64,000 nt of DNA from Comamonadaceae bacterium (GTDB lineage: Bacteria; Pseudomonadota; Gammaproteobacteria; Burkholderiales; Burkholderiaceae_C). Positions 27,128-36,740 of the stretch are shown one piece after another. Positions within the stretch are counted from its first letter, which is position 1, and each line of letters starts with the position of its first letter. The DNA lies in contig CANJWZ010000002.1 of the NCBI GenBank assembly GCA_947478725.1, forward strand, positions 62,001 through 126,000, written 5' to 3'. The position numbers were made by a program, and so were the translations under genes. The notes below the pieces were generated by a model. It was not told the DNA's origin. It was given only the letters and a program-made list of their open reading frames with translations, and ran no database searches.

Positions 27128-28069
27128 TTATTTCAACAGCCTTTTGGACTTCAAAAAATCCCCGGCTACTTTTTTGGCGTCCTGGCCTTCCAGCTGAATC
27201 TTTGCATTCAAGCTCTGCAATGTCGGGCGGTCCAGCAGCTTGAAAACGGGCGCCAGTGATTCGGCGATTTTCGGGTTCTTTTTGAGCGCGTCTTCCCGAA
27301 TGATGGGCGCCGGTGCGTAGACCGGCTGAACGCCCAAAGTGTCGTCCAGAATCACCAGGCCCAACGCGGCCACAGCACCATCGGTGCCATAAGCCATGGC
27401 GGCGTTCACGCCGGATGTTTTTTCATACGCAGCACGCACCGTCACTGACGTGTCGCCGCCCGCAAGCGTTAACAGCTGGTCGGGCTTGAGCTTGAAGTTG
27501 TAGGCCGCCTGAAACGCAGGCAGAGCGTCTGAACGTTCAACGAACTCTGCCGATGCGGCAAGCTTGAATTGGCCTGCCTTGTATTGCGAAGACGCCAACC
27601 ACTTTGACAAGTCATCCAGCGTGACCAGCTTGTTGGCCGCAGCCACATCTTTGCGCACGGCAATCGTCCAGCTGTTGTTGGCAGGTGCAGCTTGCAGCCA
27701 GACGATTTTGTTTTTGGCATAGTCCAGCGCCTTGACGCGCTCGTAGCCGGTTTGTAAATTTTTCCATGCCGGGCTTTTTTCTTCAGCAAATATGAAAGCA
27801 CCGTTGCCTGTGTATTCGGGGTAAATATCAATCTCGCCTGCCGTGATGGCGCCACGCATGACCTGCGTGTTGCCGAGCGACACTTTGCTTTGCGTCTTGA
27901 TGCCGTTGGCCTCCAGCGCCAGCACCATCATGTGGCCGAGCAACTTGCCTTCGGTGTCGATTTTGGAGCCAACGCGAAGGGGCTGGGTGGCAGCGTCTTG
28001 GGCCAATGCCGCACCACACCACACAGCAGCAGCAAGCCATGCAGTGATCGAGCGAAGGGCGGCGTTCAT
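27128..28069 (-). CDS. Glycine-betaine/osmoprotectant-type substrate-binding protein (OsmF/YehZ-like)
   Basis: 313 residues with a signal peptide ending CGAALAQDA. The OpuAC/ProX-like domain shows LRVGSKIDTEGKLLGHMMVL, TQVMRGAITAGEIDIYPEYTG (in part) and YAPAPIIREDALKKNP. Binds betaine-like or related compounds in the periplasm; YehZ homologues have low affinity and the true ligand is unsettled. Its ATG overlaps the nagZ stop (ATGA), so the importer is read through from nagZ. Confidence 0.88.
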   Translation of the reverse strand: MNAALRSITAWLAAAVWCGAALAQDAATQPLRVGSKIDTEGKLLGHMMVLALEANGIKTQSKVSLGNTQVMRGAITAGEIDIYPEYTGNGAFIFAEEKSPAWKNLQTGYERVKALDYAKNKIVWLQAAPANNSWTIAVRKDVAAANKLVTLDDLSKWLASSQYKAGQFKLAASAEFVERSDALPAFQAAYNFKLKPDQLLTLAGGDTSVTVRAAYEKTSGVNAAMAYGTDGAVAALGLVILDDTLGVQPVYAPAPIIREDALKKNPKIAESLAPVFKLLDRPTLQSLNAKIQLEGQDAKKVAGDFLKSKRLLK

Positions 28070-29124
28070 GGGATCAAACCCATCGCGTGCATGTAAGCCG
28101 GGTGCAGCATCAGATCGTCCCAGGCATGGGCTTTGGCCGTTGGCAGTAACTCTTGTCTGCGCAGCTCGCTGGATTCGAGCGCTTCCCAGTGGCCTTTCAT
28201 CAGCCCTTCTGTCATGCCGTCCAGCAACTCGTCCACTGCCTTGCCGCCATCAACCGACTGGTTGCACAGCAGCACCATGTCGCAGCCTGCATTGAGCGCG
28301 GTGATTGCCGCCTGGGTGTATGACACTTGTTTGCCATCAATGATGCGTGCACCCGCCATGCTCAGGTCGTCGCTGAAAATAGCGCCGCCAAAGCCGAGCT
28401 GGCCGCGCAGAATATACGTCAGCCATTGCTCTGAAAATCCGGCCGGGCGACTGTCCACCTTGGGGTAAATCACATGGGCCGGCATGACGCTGGTCAGTGT
28501 GGTGTTAAGCCAATCGTAGGGCGCTGCGTCGTCCAGCAAAATAGCTTTCAGGCTGCGCTTGTCGACAGGAATTTCAAGATGCGAATCGGCTTTGACAAAG
28601 CCGTGTCCGGGAAAGTGCTTGCCGCAGTTCATCATGCCGGCTTGCAGCAGGCCATGCATCAGGCTTTTGGCCAGCAGCGTGACCACGCGCGGGTCACGGC
28701 CGAAAGCACGGTCGCCAATCACACTGCTTTCGCCGTAATCCAGGTCCAGCACAGGCGTGAAGCTGAAGTCGACCCCACAACTGCGCAGCTCAGCCGCCAA
28801 CACGTAGCCGCAAGCGGTGGCGGCGTTGGTTGCCGCCAGCTGGTCTTTCATCCACAGCTCACCGAGCGCCCGCATCGGCGGCACATGCGTGAAGCCGTCG
28901 GTTTTAAAACGCTGCACCCGCCCGCCTTCATGGTCCACACAAATCAGCAAGTCTTTGCGAATGCTTTTGATCGCTGCGCAGAGGCTGGTCAGTTGCGTTC
29001 GATTTTCCCAATTGCGGGCGAACAAAATGATGCCGCCCGTCAGCGGGCTTTTCAGGCGGCGGCGGTCGTCTTTGGTCAGGCTGACGCCGGCAATGTCAAT
29101 GATGAGAGGGGCGTGTTGGGTCAT
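28066..29124 (-). CDS. nagZ: Beta-N-acetylhexosaminidase
   Basis: 352 residues, glycoside hydrolase family 3. Cytoplasmic removal of GlcNAc from anhydro-muropeptides in cell-wall recycling. Motifs: LICVDHEGGRVQRF, CGKHFPGHGFVKADSHLEIP with the conserved His of the general acid/base loop, and IFSDDLSMAGA with the nucleophile Asp. It closes the rpoE-to-nagZ series, separated from acpS by about 105 bases holding dispersed copy H. It is coupled to the importer gene by ATGA. Confidence 0.95.
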   Translation of the reverse strand: MTQHAPLIIDIAGVSLTKDDRRRLKSPLTGGIILFARNWENRTQLTSLCAAIKSIRKDLLICVDHEGGRVQRFKTDGFTHVPPMRALGELWMKDQLAATNAATACGYVLAAELRSCGVDFSFTPVLDLDYGESSVIGDRAFGRDPRVVTLLAKSLMHGLLQAGMMNCGKHFPGHGFVKADSHLEIPVDKRSLKAILLDDAAPYDWLNTTLTSVMPAHVIYPKVDSRPAGFSEQWLTYILRGQLGFGGAIFSDDLSMAGARIIDGKQVSYTQAAITALNAGCDMVLLCNQSVDGGKAVDELLDGMTEGLMKGHWEALESSELRRQELLPTAKAHAWDDLMLHPAYMHAMGLIP

Positions 29125-29136
29125 AGATGGTTTCTT

Positions 29137-29215
29137 GGGTGCTATTGAATCAGGAGCTACTTACTCATATATCTAATGGTCTGCAGCCCTATTTTATGGT
29201 TAATATGGCCTGAAA
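29137..29215 (+). repeat. Dispersed element, copy H, upstream of nagZ
   Basis: GTGCTATTGAATCAGGAGCT, then ACTTACTCATATATCTAATG, GTCTGCAGCCCTATTTTATG and a GGCCTGAAAAG end. It is the clearest copy of the CAGGAGCTACT variant, which is also seen in the rseB, sppA and rne copies. It fills most of the acpS-nagZ gap. Confidence 0.8.
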
Positions 29216-29229
29216 AGTCTCAGCCAGGC

Positions 29230-29625
29230 TCAAGTCTGCTGTTCAACGACCACAAAGCTGGCAGCGTAGTCGGTTTCGTCGGTCACACTGACATGCGCTG
29301 ACAAGCGGCGCGCGTCAAACCACTCTTTGAGTGCACCATGCAGGACGATGCAGGGTTTGCCGCTGGCCTCTTTGGCAATCTCGCAGCTGCGCCAGGTCAT
29401 GGGCATGCGCATGCCCATACCGATGGCTTTGCTGAAAGCTTCTTTGGCTGAAAAGCGGGTGGCCAGATAGCTGACACCCCGGTCTGGCCAGCGCAGGCTG
29501 CGCTCGCTGAACGTTTTCATCTCGCCATCGCTCAGGATTTTTTTGGCGAAGCGTTCGCCATGGCGCTCGACGCTCGCTCTGATGCGGCGCACGTCACAAA
29601 TGTCAGTGCCAATGCCATAAATCAT
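29230..29625 (-). CDS. acpS: Holo-[acyl-carrier-protein] synthase
   Basis: 131 residues. Transfers 4'-phosphopantetheine from CoA to the acyl carrier protein (acpP lies upstream in this window). Signatures: [14 protein letters not shown] at the start with the Mg-binding Asp, and [15 protein letters not shown] with the catalytic Glu/Lys region. The start overlaps the pdxJ stop by ATGA, giving a pdxJ-acpS pair as in many proteobacteria. Confidence 0.96.
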   Translation of the reverse strand: MIYGIGTDICDVRRIRASVERHGERFAKKILSDGEMKTFSERSLRWPDRGVSYLATRFSAKEAFSKAIGMGMRMPMTWRSCEIAKEASGKPCIVLHGALKEWFDARRLSAHVSVTDETDYAASFVVVEQQT

Positions 29626-30404
29626 TGACCGACAAACGCCTCATCAATGCAGCGCAAATAGGCTTTCACTGTGGCGTCGTAACCCAACTCGAGTGCATCA
29701 GCCACCAAGGCATGGCCAATCGACACTTCATGTACGCCGGGCACGGCTTTTAAAAATTCAGTGAGATTGTCTTGGTTCAAGTCGTGACCCGCATTGAGTC
29801 CTAAACCAACCGCTGCGGCTGCCCGAGCTGATTGGGTAAAACGGTTTAACGCCTCGCCCTTTTGATCTGTGGCCCAGGCGCTGGCGTAGCTTTCGGTATA
29901 AAACTCGACCCGGTCTGCGCCCGCCGCCTTGGCGGCCGCCATGGCGCTGGGGACAGGATCCATGAACAAGCTGACGCGAAAGCCTCTGGCATGGACTTTT
30001 TCAATCAAAGGCATCAATCGCTCAGCATCATCAGGAAACACCCAGCCATGGTCACTGGTGAACTGGTCTTCGCTGTCCGGCACAAAAGTGCATTGGTGCA
30101 GTGGCAAGCCGCGTGCTGACAAATCGTGCACAAAACCCATCAGGTTTTGGAATGGGTTGCCTTCAATGTTGAATTCCCGGTCTGGCCAGTCTTTCATCAT
30201 GGCGGAGATTTCAAACACATCGGCACTGCGGATATGCCGCTCATCAGGGCGAGGATGCACCGTGATGCCGTTGGCACCTGCCTCCAGGCACAGGCGTGCT
30301 GCACGCACCACATCAGGAATGCCGAGATGGCGGGTGTTGCGCAGCAGGGCAACCTTGTTGACGTTGACTGATAGTGCGGTTTTCATTGAAGTGTTGGCAA
30401 TCAT
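29622..30404 (-). CDS. pdxJ: Pyridoxine 5'-phosphate synthase
   Basis: 260 residues, TIM barrel; condenses 1-deoxyxylulose 5-phosphate with 3-amino-2-oxopropyl phosphate in vitamin B6 synthesis. Motifs: [50 protein letters not shown] and LNAGHDLN with conserved catalytic His/Glu. Start ATG at 30404 lies 3 bases after the recO stop; ATG at 30386 is an alternative. serC in this window serves the same B6 pathway as well as serine synthesis. Confidence 0.96.
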   Translation of the reverse strand: MIANTSMKTALSVNVNKVALLRNTRHLGIPDVVRAARLCLEAGANGITVHPRPDERHIRSADVFEISAMMKDWPDREFNIEGNPFQNLMGFVHDLSARGLPLHQCTFVPDSEDQFTSDHGWVFPDDAERLMPLIEKVHARGFRVSLFMDPVPSAMAAAKAAGADRVEFYTESYASAWATDQKGEALNRFTQSARAAAAVGLGLNAGHDLNQDNLTEFLKAVPGVHEVSIGHALVADALELGYDATVKAYLRCIDEAFVGQ

Positions 30405-30407
30405 GAT

Positions 30408-31157
30408 TTAAAGCGCCTGCAGGTCCATCATCATCTGCCGTGTTTTTAAAACTTTGACATCACAATGGTAGTGCAGCAGCGCGCGTAGCTGGGTTTTCAG
30501 CTCAGGCAAGTGGTTGACGCAGGCGTGCATGGTGTCTACAAAGGGCGCGTCACCGTCCAATGCCTGCTGCAGGGCCAGCCATTGCGCACCGCTCAAGGCG
30601 CTGCGGTCGTCGTCATGCGCTTCACGCAGGCCCGCTTCGGCCAGCAACACGTAGGGGGTATCCGCATCCAGCGTCGCCAGGGTCGAGGTTTGTGCATCGA
30701 GCAATGGCAAAAAACCAATGTCACGCAGCAGCCGCAGCTCAAAAGCCCGAAGCGCCACTTGCAGCGTGTCAATGCTCTGGCTGGCCAGCAACTGCACGGT
30801 GGCGGCATAGGCATCAAACAGCACTGGGTGCGGATCGTCGCGGGCCAGCAGGCGCATCAGCAGCTCATTCAAGTAATAGCCCGACAGCAGGGCATCACCC
30901 GTCGGCATCACATGGCCGCCCTGCCATTCGGCGCTTTTGAGGTTGCGGATTTCAGCATCACCACCAAAAGCGATATGCAGCAGCTGCAGTGGCAGCAAGA
31001 TGGGCCTGAAGTTAGAACTGGGCTTTTTAGCCCCCCGCGCAATCAGCGCCACCCGGCCATAGGTACGGGTGAAGACTTCCAGAATCAGACTGGACTCGCT
31101 CCAGTCGTAGCGGTGCAAGACATAAGCAGGCTCATCGGCGATGCGTTTTGCAGGCAC
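30408..31157 (-). CDS. recO: DNA repair protein RecO
   Basis: 249 residues. An N-terminal OB fold ([40 protein letters not shown]) is followed by a helical region ([17 protein letters not shown]). No zinc-binding cysteine cluster is visible. Helps RecR load RecA on SSB-coated DNA. It is separated from era by about 115 bases occupied by a family-2 repeat, and joined closely to pdxJ. Confidence 0.93.
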   Translation of the reverse strand: MPAKRIADEPAYVLHRYDWSESSLILEVFTRTYGRVALIARGAKKPSSNFRPILLPLQLLHIAFGGDAEIRNLKSAEWQGGHVMPTGDALLSGYYLNELLMRLLARDDPHPVLFDAYAATVQLLASQSIDTLQVALRAFELRLLRDIGFLPLLDAQTSTLATLDADTPYVLLAEAGLREAHDDDRSALSGAQWLALQQALDGDAPFVDTMHACVNHLPELKTQLRALLHYHCDVKVLKTRQMMMDLQAL

Positions 31158-31181
31158 AGGAAAGATGCCTTAAACCAAGCA

Positions 31182-31268
31182 GGGGCCGCGGAACTGGCTT
31201 TGCCAGGCCGCAGGCGCAGCGGCCCTCTCGGAGGGCAGGAAGCTACACGCAGTGAGCGACCGTGGGAG
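31182..31268 (-). repeat. GC-rich multi-hairpin intergenic repeat, family 2, copy 2
   Basis: On the minus strand: CCCACGGTCGCTCACTGCGT, AGCTTCCTGCCCTCCGAGAG, GGCCGC-TGCGCCT-GCGGCC, CTGGC-AAA-GCCAG, TTCCGCGGCCCC. It aligns along its full length with copy 1 at 22451-22531. It lies within the era-recO gap. Confidence 0.8.
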
Positions 31269-31273
31269 CAACA

Positions 31274-32299
31274 TCACTCATACCCGAATGTTTTGACTCT
31301 GGCTTCGTCGTCAGCCCAGCCAGATCTGACCTTGACCCAAATTTCCAGAAAAACTTTGTTGCCGGTGAGTGCTTCCAGCTCATGGCGCGCTTCGGTGCCC
31401 ATGCGCTTTAGCTTTTCGCCTTTGTCGCCAATGATCATGCCCTTGTGGCCGTCACGTTCCACCACAATGGTGGCGGCTATTTTGCGCAGGTTGCCTTCTT
31501 GCTCGTACTTGTCGATGATGACGGTCGAGGTGTAGGGCAGCTCATCACCTGTCAGTCGAAACAGCTTTTCCCGGATCATCTCGGCGGCCATGAAGCGGTC
31601 GCTGCGGTCGGTCAGTGCATCGGCCTCGTACATCCAGGGCTGTTGGGGCAAGTATTTCTCGCAAATGCCGAACACGCGCTCTACATCTTTGACACTGTTG
31701 GCCGACATGGGTACAAACTCGGCAAAGTCGCGCTTGGTCTGCATCATTTGCAGCCAAGGCGCAATGTCGCCCCGGCGGTGAATCAGATCAAACTTGTTGG
31801 CCAGCAAAATGGCAGGCGTGCCCGGTGGCAACAGGTTCAACACTTTTTCGTCAGCCTGATTGAACTGCCCAGCCTCCACCACAAACACAATCAGATCGAC
31901 ATCGTTGACAGTGCCCACAACGGTGCGGTTCAATGAGCGGTTGAGCGCATTGCCATGCCGGGTTTGAAAGCCGGGGGTGTCCACAAACACAAACTGGGTG
32001 ACGCCGACGGTGCGCATGCCAGTGATACGGTGCCGCGTGGTTTGCGCTTTGCGAGAGGTGATGCTGACTTTTTGTCCGACCAGCGCATTGAGCAAGGTCG
32101 ATTTGCCCACATTGGGCTTACCGACAATGGCAATCAGGCCGCAGCGCTGGGTGTCAAGGCCTGGTGCGTCTGTTAGCGCAACGTCGCTGGCCGGAGCAGT
32201 ACTGGCACGCTTTGAAAACGCCTTGGCCATCATGGCCTCTACGGCTGCCGCTTGAGCCTGGGCAGCAACTTCGTCAGGGGTCAATTTTTTATCGCTCAT
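31274..32299 (-). CDS. era: GTPase Era
   Basis: 341 residues, about 40 longer than E. coli Era because of an N-terminal Ala-rich extension. G motifs: G1 [15 protein letters not shown]3 VDTPGFQT, G4 LLANKFDLI. The C-terminal KH domain includes [19 protein letters not shown] and [16 protein letters not shown]. Binds 16S rRNA 3' ends and supports 30S maturation. It overlaps rnc by ATGA. Confidence 0.96.
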   Translation of the reverse strand: MSDKKLTPDEVAAQAQAAAVEAMMAKAFSKRASTAPASDVALTDAPGLDTQRCGLIAIVGKPNVGKSTLLNALVGQKVSITSRKAQTTRHRITGMRTVGVTQFVFVDTPGFQTRHGNALNRSLNRTVVGTVNDVDLIVFVVEAGQFNQADEKVLNLLPPGTPAILLANKFDLIHRRGDIAPWLQMMQTKRDFAEFVPMSANSVKDVERVFGICEKYLPQQPWMYEADALTDRSDRFMAAEMIREKLFRLTGDELPYTSTVIIDKYEQEGNLRKIAATIVVERDGHKGMIIGDKGEKLKRMGTEARHELEALTGNKVFLEIWVKVRSGWADDEARVKTFGYE

Positions 32300-32991
32300 A
32301 GCGTCTTTATAAATGCCAGCATGGCCAGCGCAGCGGCCTGCTCGCCTGCGCGGCGGGAGTTTCCGGTGCCACGCTCGGCACGGCGATATTCAATGATCTC
32401 GCACTCGACATCAAAGGTCTGCTTGTGCGCAGCGCCCTCGGTGCCAACAATGCGGTAGATCGGCAGGCTCATCTTGTGGCCTTGCAACCACTCTTGCAAT
32501 TCAGTCTTGGGGTCTTTGCCAATTGCCTGCATTTGGGCGTTGATTTCAACGTCCTGAAAAAGGCGACGTACCAGGCTTGATGCAACGTCAAAACCGGCAT
32601 CGAGGTACACCGCACCGATCACGGCCTCTAGTGCATCGGCCAGTATGGAAGGCCGTTTTTGCCCGCCAGACTTGGCTTCGCCTTCACCCAGACGCAGCAA
32701 ATCTGGCAGACCCAGCGACACGGCAATCTGGTGCAGCGTGTCCTGCTTGACCAGATTGGCACGGGCACGGGACAAGTCGCCTTCTGGCAGTTCTTTGAGG
32801 CGCTCGTACAACAGACCTGCGACGGCTAGGTTCAAAACCGAGTCACCCAGAAATTCGATTCGCTCGTTGTGGTCTGACGAAAAGCTGCGATGCGTCAGGG
32901 CCTGTACCAGCAGCTTGGGATTGCCGAAGGTGTGCTCAAGCCGCTTTTGCAGCGCCAGCAGATTCAAGTCTGATACAGAAGTGGCACGCAC
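32296..32991 (-). CDS. rnc: Ribonuclease III
   Basis: 231 residues. The catalytic domain has the signature [20 protein letters not shown] and a second metal-binding site ([17 protein letters not shown]). A C-terminal double-stranded-RNA-binding domain begins near residue 155 ([11 protein letters not shown]). It processes rRNA precursors and structured mRNAs. The start is GTG at 32991, immediately after the TAA of the DUF4845 frame, and the stop overlaps era. Confidence 0.96.
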   Translation of the reverse strand: MRATSVSDLNLLALQKRLEHTFGNPKLLVQALTHRSFSSDHNERIEFLGDSVLNLAVAGLLYERLKELPEGDLSRARANLVKQDTLHQIAVSLGLPDLLRLGEGEAKSGGQKRPSILADALEAVIGAVYLDAGFDVASSLVRRLFQDVEINAQMQAIGKDPKTELQEWLQGHKMSLPIYRIVGTEGAAHKQTFDVECEIIEYRRAERGTGNSRRAGEQAAALAMLAFIKTL

Positions 32992-33344
32992 TTATTTAGA
33001 ACGACCGGTGTACTTGAACAGCGAAAAGGCGGGACCGCCCAGCTGAATTTCTTTGCTGTAGGCGAAGGAAATCACGAATTTCCGCCTTCCTTGGAGACCT
33101 CAAGGTCCTTGCCGGTGATGGACTTGCTGTCGTCAATCTGGGCCGCCTTGTCAAAAACATTGCGCAGCTCTGCAACAGAGCCGGACTGCCTGGCTTTTTC
33201 GACGGCCTTGCCAATGGTTTGATATTCAGTGTAAGTCGGAACGACCTGGGCACCAACCACGCCCAGGAACACCAGCACAGCGCCAACAAACAACATGCTG
33301 ATCAACGAAGCACCTTGCTGTTTTCTTATGAGGTTTTTCACCAT
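32992..33344 (-). pseudogene. DUF4845 family membrane protein gene with a -1 frameshift
   Basis: The first 90 codons read MVKNLIRKQQGASLISMLFV, then a hydrophobic segment and GKDLEVSKEGGNS plus stop. The missing C-terminal part is present one frame over: KFVISFAYSKEIQLGGPAF, then SLFKYTGRSK and a TAA that abuts the rnc GTG. One base is missing in GGCGG-AAATTC near 33083 relative to the expected GGN AAA TTC. DUF4845 genes normally lie between lepB and rnc, exactly as here, and normally include this tail. It is either a true frameshift or a sequence error. The two parts together would give about 117 residues. Confidence 0.85.
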
Positions 33345-33371
33345 TTTTTCCAGTTGGCCTTCGCGATTGAA

Positions 33372-34361
33372 TCAATCAAAAGAGCCAATACGTTTTAAAT
33401 TTCCGAAGTTCATCCAGACAAAAAATGCTCTACCCACAATGTTTTTTTCCGGCACAAACCCCCAATAACGGGAATCCAACGAGTTGTCGCGGTTGTCGCC
33501 CATCATGAAATAGTGGCCTTCAGGAACCTTGCAAACGACACCCTCATTACTGTAGCGGCAATTTTGCTTGTTGGGGAAGTCCTCTGCGCCCGGGATGAAG
33601 GCGGGACGGTCATCATCATTAAGCAGGCGGTATTTTTTCGTGCCTGTCACTTCTTCAAACTGCTTTGAATAGCGCATGCTGTCTTCATCAAAAAAATCAG
33701 GCAAGGCGGTTTTGGTCAAGGGTTTGCCATTGATCGTCAGCTTTTTGTTCAGGTAAGCCACCTCGTCACCCGGCACGCCGACCACACGCTTGATGTAGTC
33801 AAGGCTGGGCTTGGGCGGGTAGCGAAACACCATCACGTCTCCGCGCTGCGGGCTGTTGTTGTCCAGTACCTTCTGGTTGATGACAGGAAGCCGGACGCCG
33901 TAATGGAATTTGTTGACCAGAATCAGGTCATTGACCAGCAGCGTCGGGATCATGGAGCCAGACGGGATTTTGAAAGGCTCAAACAAAAACGAGCGCAGCA
34001 AAAAGACCACGATGATGACGGGGAACAGCCCAGCCGTCCAGTCCAGCCACCAGGGCTGCATGAGGAGACGAATTTTGGCGTCACTGGCGTCGGTATCCAC
34101 TTTGGTGATACCCATCTTGGCAAGCTCTTGGCGGCGCCTGGCGGTTGCCTCGTCCAGGGCCGCAACTTCTTTGTAGCGTTGGGGCAGAAAATAAAGGCGT
34201 TCAGCCACCCAGTAAATACCCGTCACAAGCGCGGCAAGAAAGAGCAGCAATGAAAAATTCCCGTCCACCATACCAAAATACCACGCCGCGCCGTAGCCGA
34301 CAAATGCAGCCAGGACAACAGCTGTGACGCCGCTCATGGTTTTTGTGATCGCGTTGCTCAT
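33372..34361 (-). CDS. lepB: Signal peptidase I
   Basis: 329 residues. Two N-terminal membrane segments, then a periplasmic S26 protease domain. Catalytic Ser lies in PSGSMIPTLLVND and catalytic Lys in DYIKRVVGVPGDEV; GDVMVFRYP and the C-terminal GHYFMMGDNRDNSLDSRYWG complete the family boxes. Removes signal peptides from exported proteins. Its ATG overlaps the lepA stop by one base (TGATG), so it is translationally coupled to lepA. Confidence 0.97.
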   Translation of the reverse strand: MSNAITKTMSGVTAVVLAAFVGYGAAWYFGMVDGNFSLLLFLAALVTGIYWVAERLYFLPQRYKEVAALDEATARRRQELAKMGITKVDTDASDAKIRLLMQPWWLDWTAGLFPVIIVVFLLRSFLFEPFKIPSGSMIPTLLVNDLILVNKFHYGVRLPVINQKVLDNNSPQRGDVMVFRYPPKPSLDYIKRVVGVPGDEVAYLNKKLTINGKPLTKTALPDFFDEDSMRYSKQFEEVTGTKKYRLLNDDDRPAFIPGAEDFPNKQNCRYSNEGVVCKVPEGHYFMMGDNRDNSLDSRYWGFVPEKNIVGRAFFVWMNFGNLKRIGSFD

Positions 34362-36172
34362 CAGTCTTCCACCTGCAATATGGCCAGGAAGGCCTCTTGG
34401 GGCACTTCTACCGATCCGATTTGTTTCATGCGTTTTTTACCCGCTTTTTGTTTTTCAAGAAGCTTGCGCTTGCGTGAGATATCTCCGCCGTAGCACTTGG
34501 CAATGACGTTTTTCCGCAGCGCCTTGATTGTCTCACGCGCAATAATGTTGGCACCAATGGCCGCCTGGATGGCAACGTCAAACTGCTGACGCGAAATGAT
34601 CTCGCGCATCTTGGCCACGACTGCACGGCCCCGGTAGGCCGACTGGCTGCGGTGCACGATGATGGACAGCGCGTCCACCTTTTCCCCGTTCAGCAAAATG
34701 TCGACCTTCACCACATCGGATGCGCGGAACTCCTTGAAGGTGTAGTCCATGGAGGCGTAACCGCGCGAGACGGATTTGAGCTTGTCAAAAAAGTCGAGCA
34801 CGATTTCGCCGAGCGGCATTTCGTAGGTCAGCATCACCTGCTTGCCGTGATAGGCCATGTTGAGCTGCACGCCGCGCTTCTGGTTGGCCAGCGTCATCAC
34901 GGCGCCGACATAGTCCTGCGGCATATACAAGTGCACGGTGACGATGGGCTCCCTGATTTCACTGACACGACCGGCGTCGGGGATTTTCGATGGGTTCTCA
35001 ACCATGATCATCTCGCCATCGGCCCTGAGTACCTGGTACACCACACTCGGTGCTGTGGTGATCAGGTCCTGGTCGAACTCGCGCTCCAGACGTTCCTGGA
35101 CGATTTCCATGTGCAGCAAGCCCAGAAATCCACACCTGAAGCCAAAGCCCAGCGCCTCACTGACCTCAGGCTCGTAATGCAGCGAAGCGTCGTTCAGCTT
35201 GAGCTTTTCAAGGGCATCGCGCAAGGACTCATATTCGCTGGCCTCTGATGGATACAGACCTGCAAACACGGCGGGCTGGATTTCCTTAAAACCAGGCAGC
35301 GCCTCGGTTGCCGTTGCGCTCAGCCCACCTGTACCGGGCTTGATGCGTGTGATGGTGTCACCCACACGGGCCGCCTGCAGCTCTTTGATGCCGGCAATCA
35401 CAAAGCCCACCTCACCTGCTTCCAGCGACGGACGCGGCTCGTTGTGCGGGGTGAATACGCCCAGCTGCTCGGCGTTGTAAGTGGCCTCGCTGGCCATTAA
35501 CTTGATGCGGTCGCCCTTGGCTAACCGGCCATCGACCACGCGCACAAGCATCACCACGCCCACATATGCGTCGTACCAACTGTCAATGATCATGGCGCGC
35601 AGCGGGCCATCGGGGTTGCCTTTTGGATGCGGGATACGCGCGACCACGGCCTCAAGAATCTCGTCAATGCCCATACCGGTTTTTGCACTGCACGCAATCG
35701 CATCCGTCGCGTCGATGCCGATGACCTCTTCGATTTCCTGTTTCGCGTTGTCCGGGTCAGCCTGCGGTAAATCCATCTTGTTTAAAACGGGCACCACTTC
35801 AACACCCAGGTCAAGCGCGGTGTAGCAGTTGGCGACCGTCTGCGCTTCAACGCCTTGGGAAGCGTCCACCACCAGCAACGCACCTTCACAAGCAGACAAC
35901 GAGCGACTGACTTCGTAAGAGAAGTCCACATGGCCTGGTGTGTCGATCAGGTTGAGGTTGTAAATCTGACCATCAAGCGCTTTATATTTGAGCGCGGCGG
36001 TTTGCGCCTTGATGGTTATCCCACGCTCTTTTTCGATGTCCATCGAATCAAGAACCTGCGCACTCATCTCTCTGTCCTGTAGTCCGCCGCAACGCTGAAT
36101 CAAACGGTCTGCGAGTGTCGACTTGCCATGATCAATGTGAGCAATGATCGAAAAATTTCTGATGTGATTCAT
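34361..36172 (-). CDS. lepA: Elongation factor 4 (LepA GTPase)
   Basis: 603 residues. G1 [14 protein letters not shown]3 [13 protein letters not shown]4 LNKMDLP. EF-G-like domains follow, and the LepA-specific C-terminal domain includes [23 protein letters not shown] (in part). A ribosomal back-translocase/stress GTPase. ATG at 36172 is chosen over the TTG just upstream because homologues start [15 protein letters not shown] strong minus-strand terminator lies 60 bases upstream, so lepA probably has its own promoter after it or depends on read-through. Confidence 0.97.
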   Translation of the reverse strand: MNHIRNFSIIAHIDHGKSTLADRLIQRCGGLQDREMSAQVLDSMDIEKERGITIKAQTAALKYKALDGQIYNLNLIDTPGHVDFSYEVSRSLSACEGALLVVDASQGVEAQTVANCYTALDLGVEVVPVLNKMDLPQADPDNAKQEIEEVIGIDATDAIACSAKTGMGIDEILEAVVARIPHPKGNPDGPLRAMIIDSWYDAYVGVVMLVRVVDGRLAKGDRIKLMASEATYNAEQLGVFTPHNEPRPSLEAGEVGFVIAGIKELQAARVGDTITRIKPGTGGLSATATEALPGFKEIQPAVFAGLYPSEASEYESLRDALEKLKLNDASLHYEPEVSEALGFGFRCGFLGLLHMEIVQERLEREFDQDLITTAPSVVYQVLRADGEMIMVENPSKIPDAGRVSEIREPIVTVHLYMPQDYVGAVMTLANQKRGVQLNMAYHGKQVMLTYEMPLGEIVLDFFDKLKSVSRGYASMDYTFKEFRASDVVKVDILLNGEKVDALSIIVHRSQSAYRGRAVVAKMREIISRQQFDVAIQAAIGANIIARETIKALRKNVIAKCYGGDISRKRKLLEKQKAGKKRMKQIGSVEVPQEAFLAILQVED

Positions 36173-36234
36173 CAACGGGAACGCCTAAGTGCTTGAAAGT
36201 ATTGCGAACAGCAGCCTTGCCATTCGCGATAAAA

Positions 36235-36268
36235 CATAAAAAAGGGCGCGTCGGTTTGCGACGCGCCC
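36235..36268 (-). terminator. Strong intrinsic terminator upstream of lepA
   Basis: On the minus strand GGGCGCGTCG, loop CAAAC, CGACGCGCCC, then TTTTTTAT: a perfect 10-bp GC-rich stem with a T-run. It ends transcripts coming from mucD or from the AT-rich gap, or acts as a lepA leader attenuator. Confidence 0.9.
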
Positions 36269-36663
36269 TGAACCAACAATCTATGGCAACTGCTATGTTG
36301 GGACTTCATTGTAGGCAAAAAGGCCCGAACGAGAAGACCCTCAATGCCCATATCTTTGTCGTTGCAGTGCCGCAACATGAATTTTATAAACAGGTTATCC
36401 ACAATTTTAACTGAATGACTATGAACAACTTGTGCGTGATCTGTGGAGCAAGTGAGGATATGTCAGATTGGATTCTATACAAGGCGGTTTTGCCAATTTG
36501 AGAATTGACAATATATCTAAAATGTATTTTTTATAAATTCTTAGTAACCATAAATTATATTGCGAGCATCGACTAGTTTGTTAGTGCACACTAAGCAACG
36601 CAGATTTATTTTTGCGAGATCACGCAAAAAATGTTTTCAAAGGACTTTGTCCATTTTTTTAAG
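36269..36663. other. AT-rich gap between mucD and lepA, no gene
   Basis: About 395 bases, clearly AT-richer than the flanks, with stop codons in all frames at short spacing. It holds a perfect DnaA-box 9-mer TTATCCACA at 36395-36403, an inverted repeat TTAGTG-CA-CACTAA at 36581-36594, and a hairpin TTTTTGCG-AGATCA-CGCAAAAA at about 36609-36630. I recognise no coding sequence. It might carry a small RNA or the lepA promoter. Confidence 0.5.
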
Positions 36664-36698
36664 CGAAAAACCCCTCTCCCATATAGGATATCGGGGCT
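36664..36698 (-). terminator. Possible imperfect terminator after mucD
   Basis: On the minus strand CCCCGATATCC, TATAT, GGGAGAGGGG, TTTTTCGC: an interrupted stem followed by a T-run, 43 bases beyond the mucD stop. Confidence 0.5.
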
Positions 36699-36740
36699 GT
36701 CATGCCGTGAACGAATCCCAGGCAGTCGGGGATCAACTGT

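Noticed and set aside
30510-31535. 341-codon plus-strand frame opposite recO and era
   Set aside because: Shadow frame running across a non-coding repeat and two well-supported genes; no motifs.
36395-36403. Perfect DnaA box as evidence for a replication origin
   Set aside because: Only one perfect 9-mer was seen, without a cluster, and dnaA, dnaN, gidA and parAB are not near. A single 9-mer is expected by chance at this scale.
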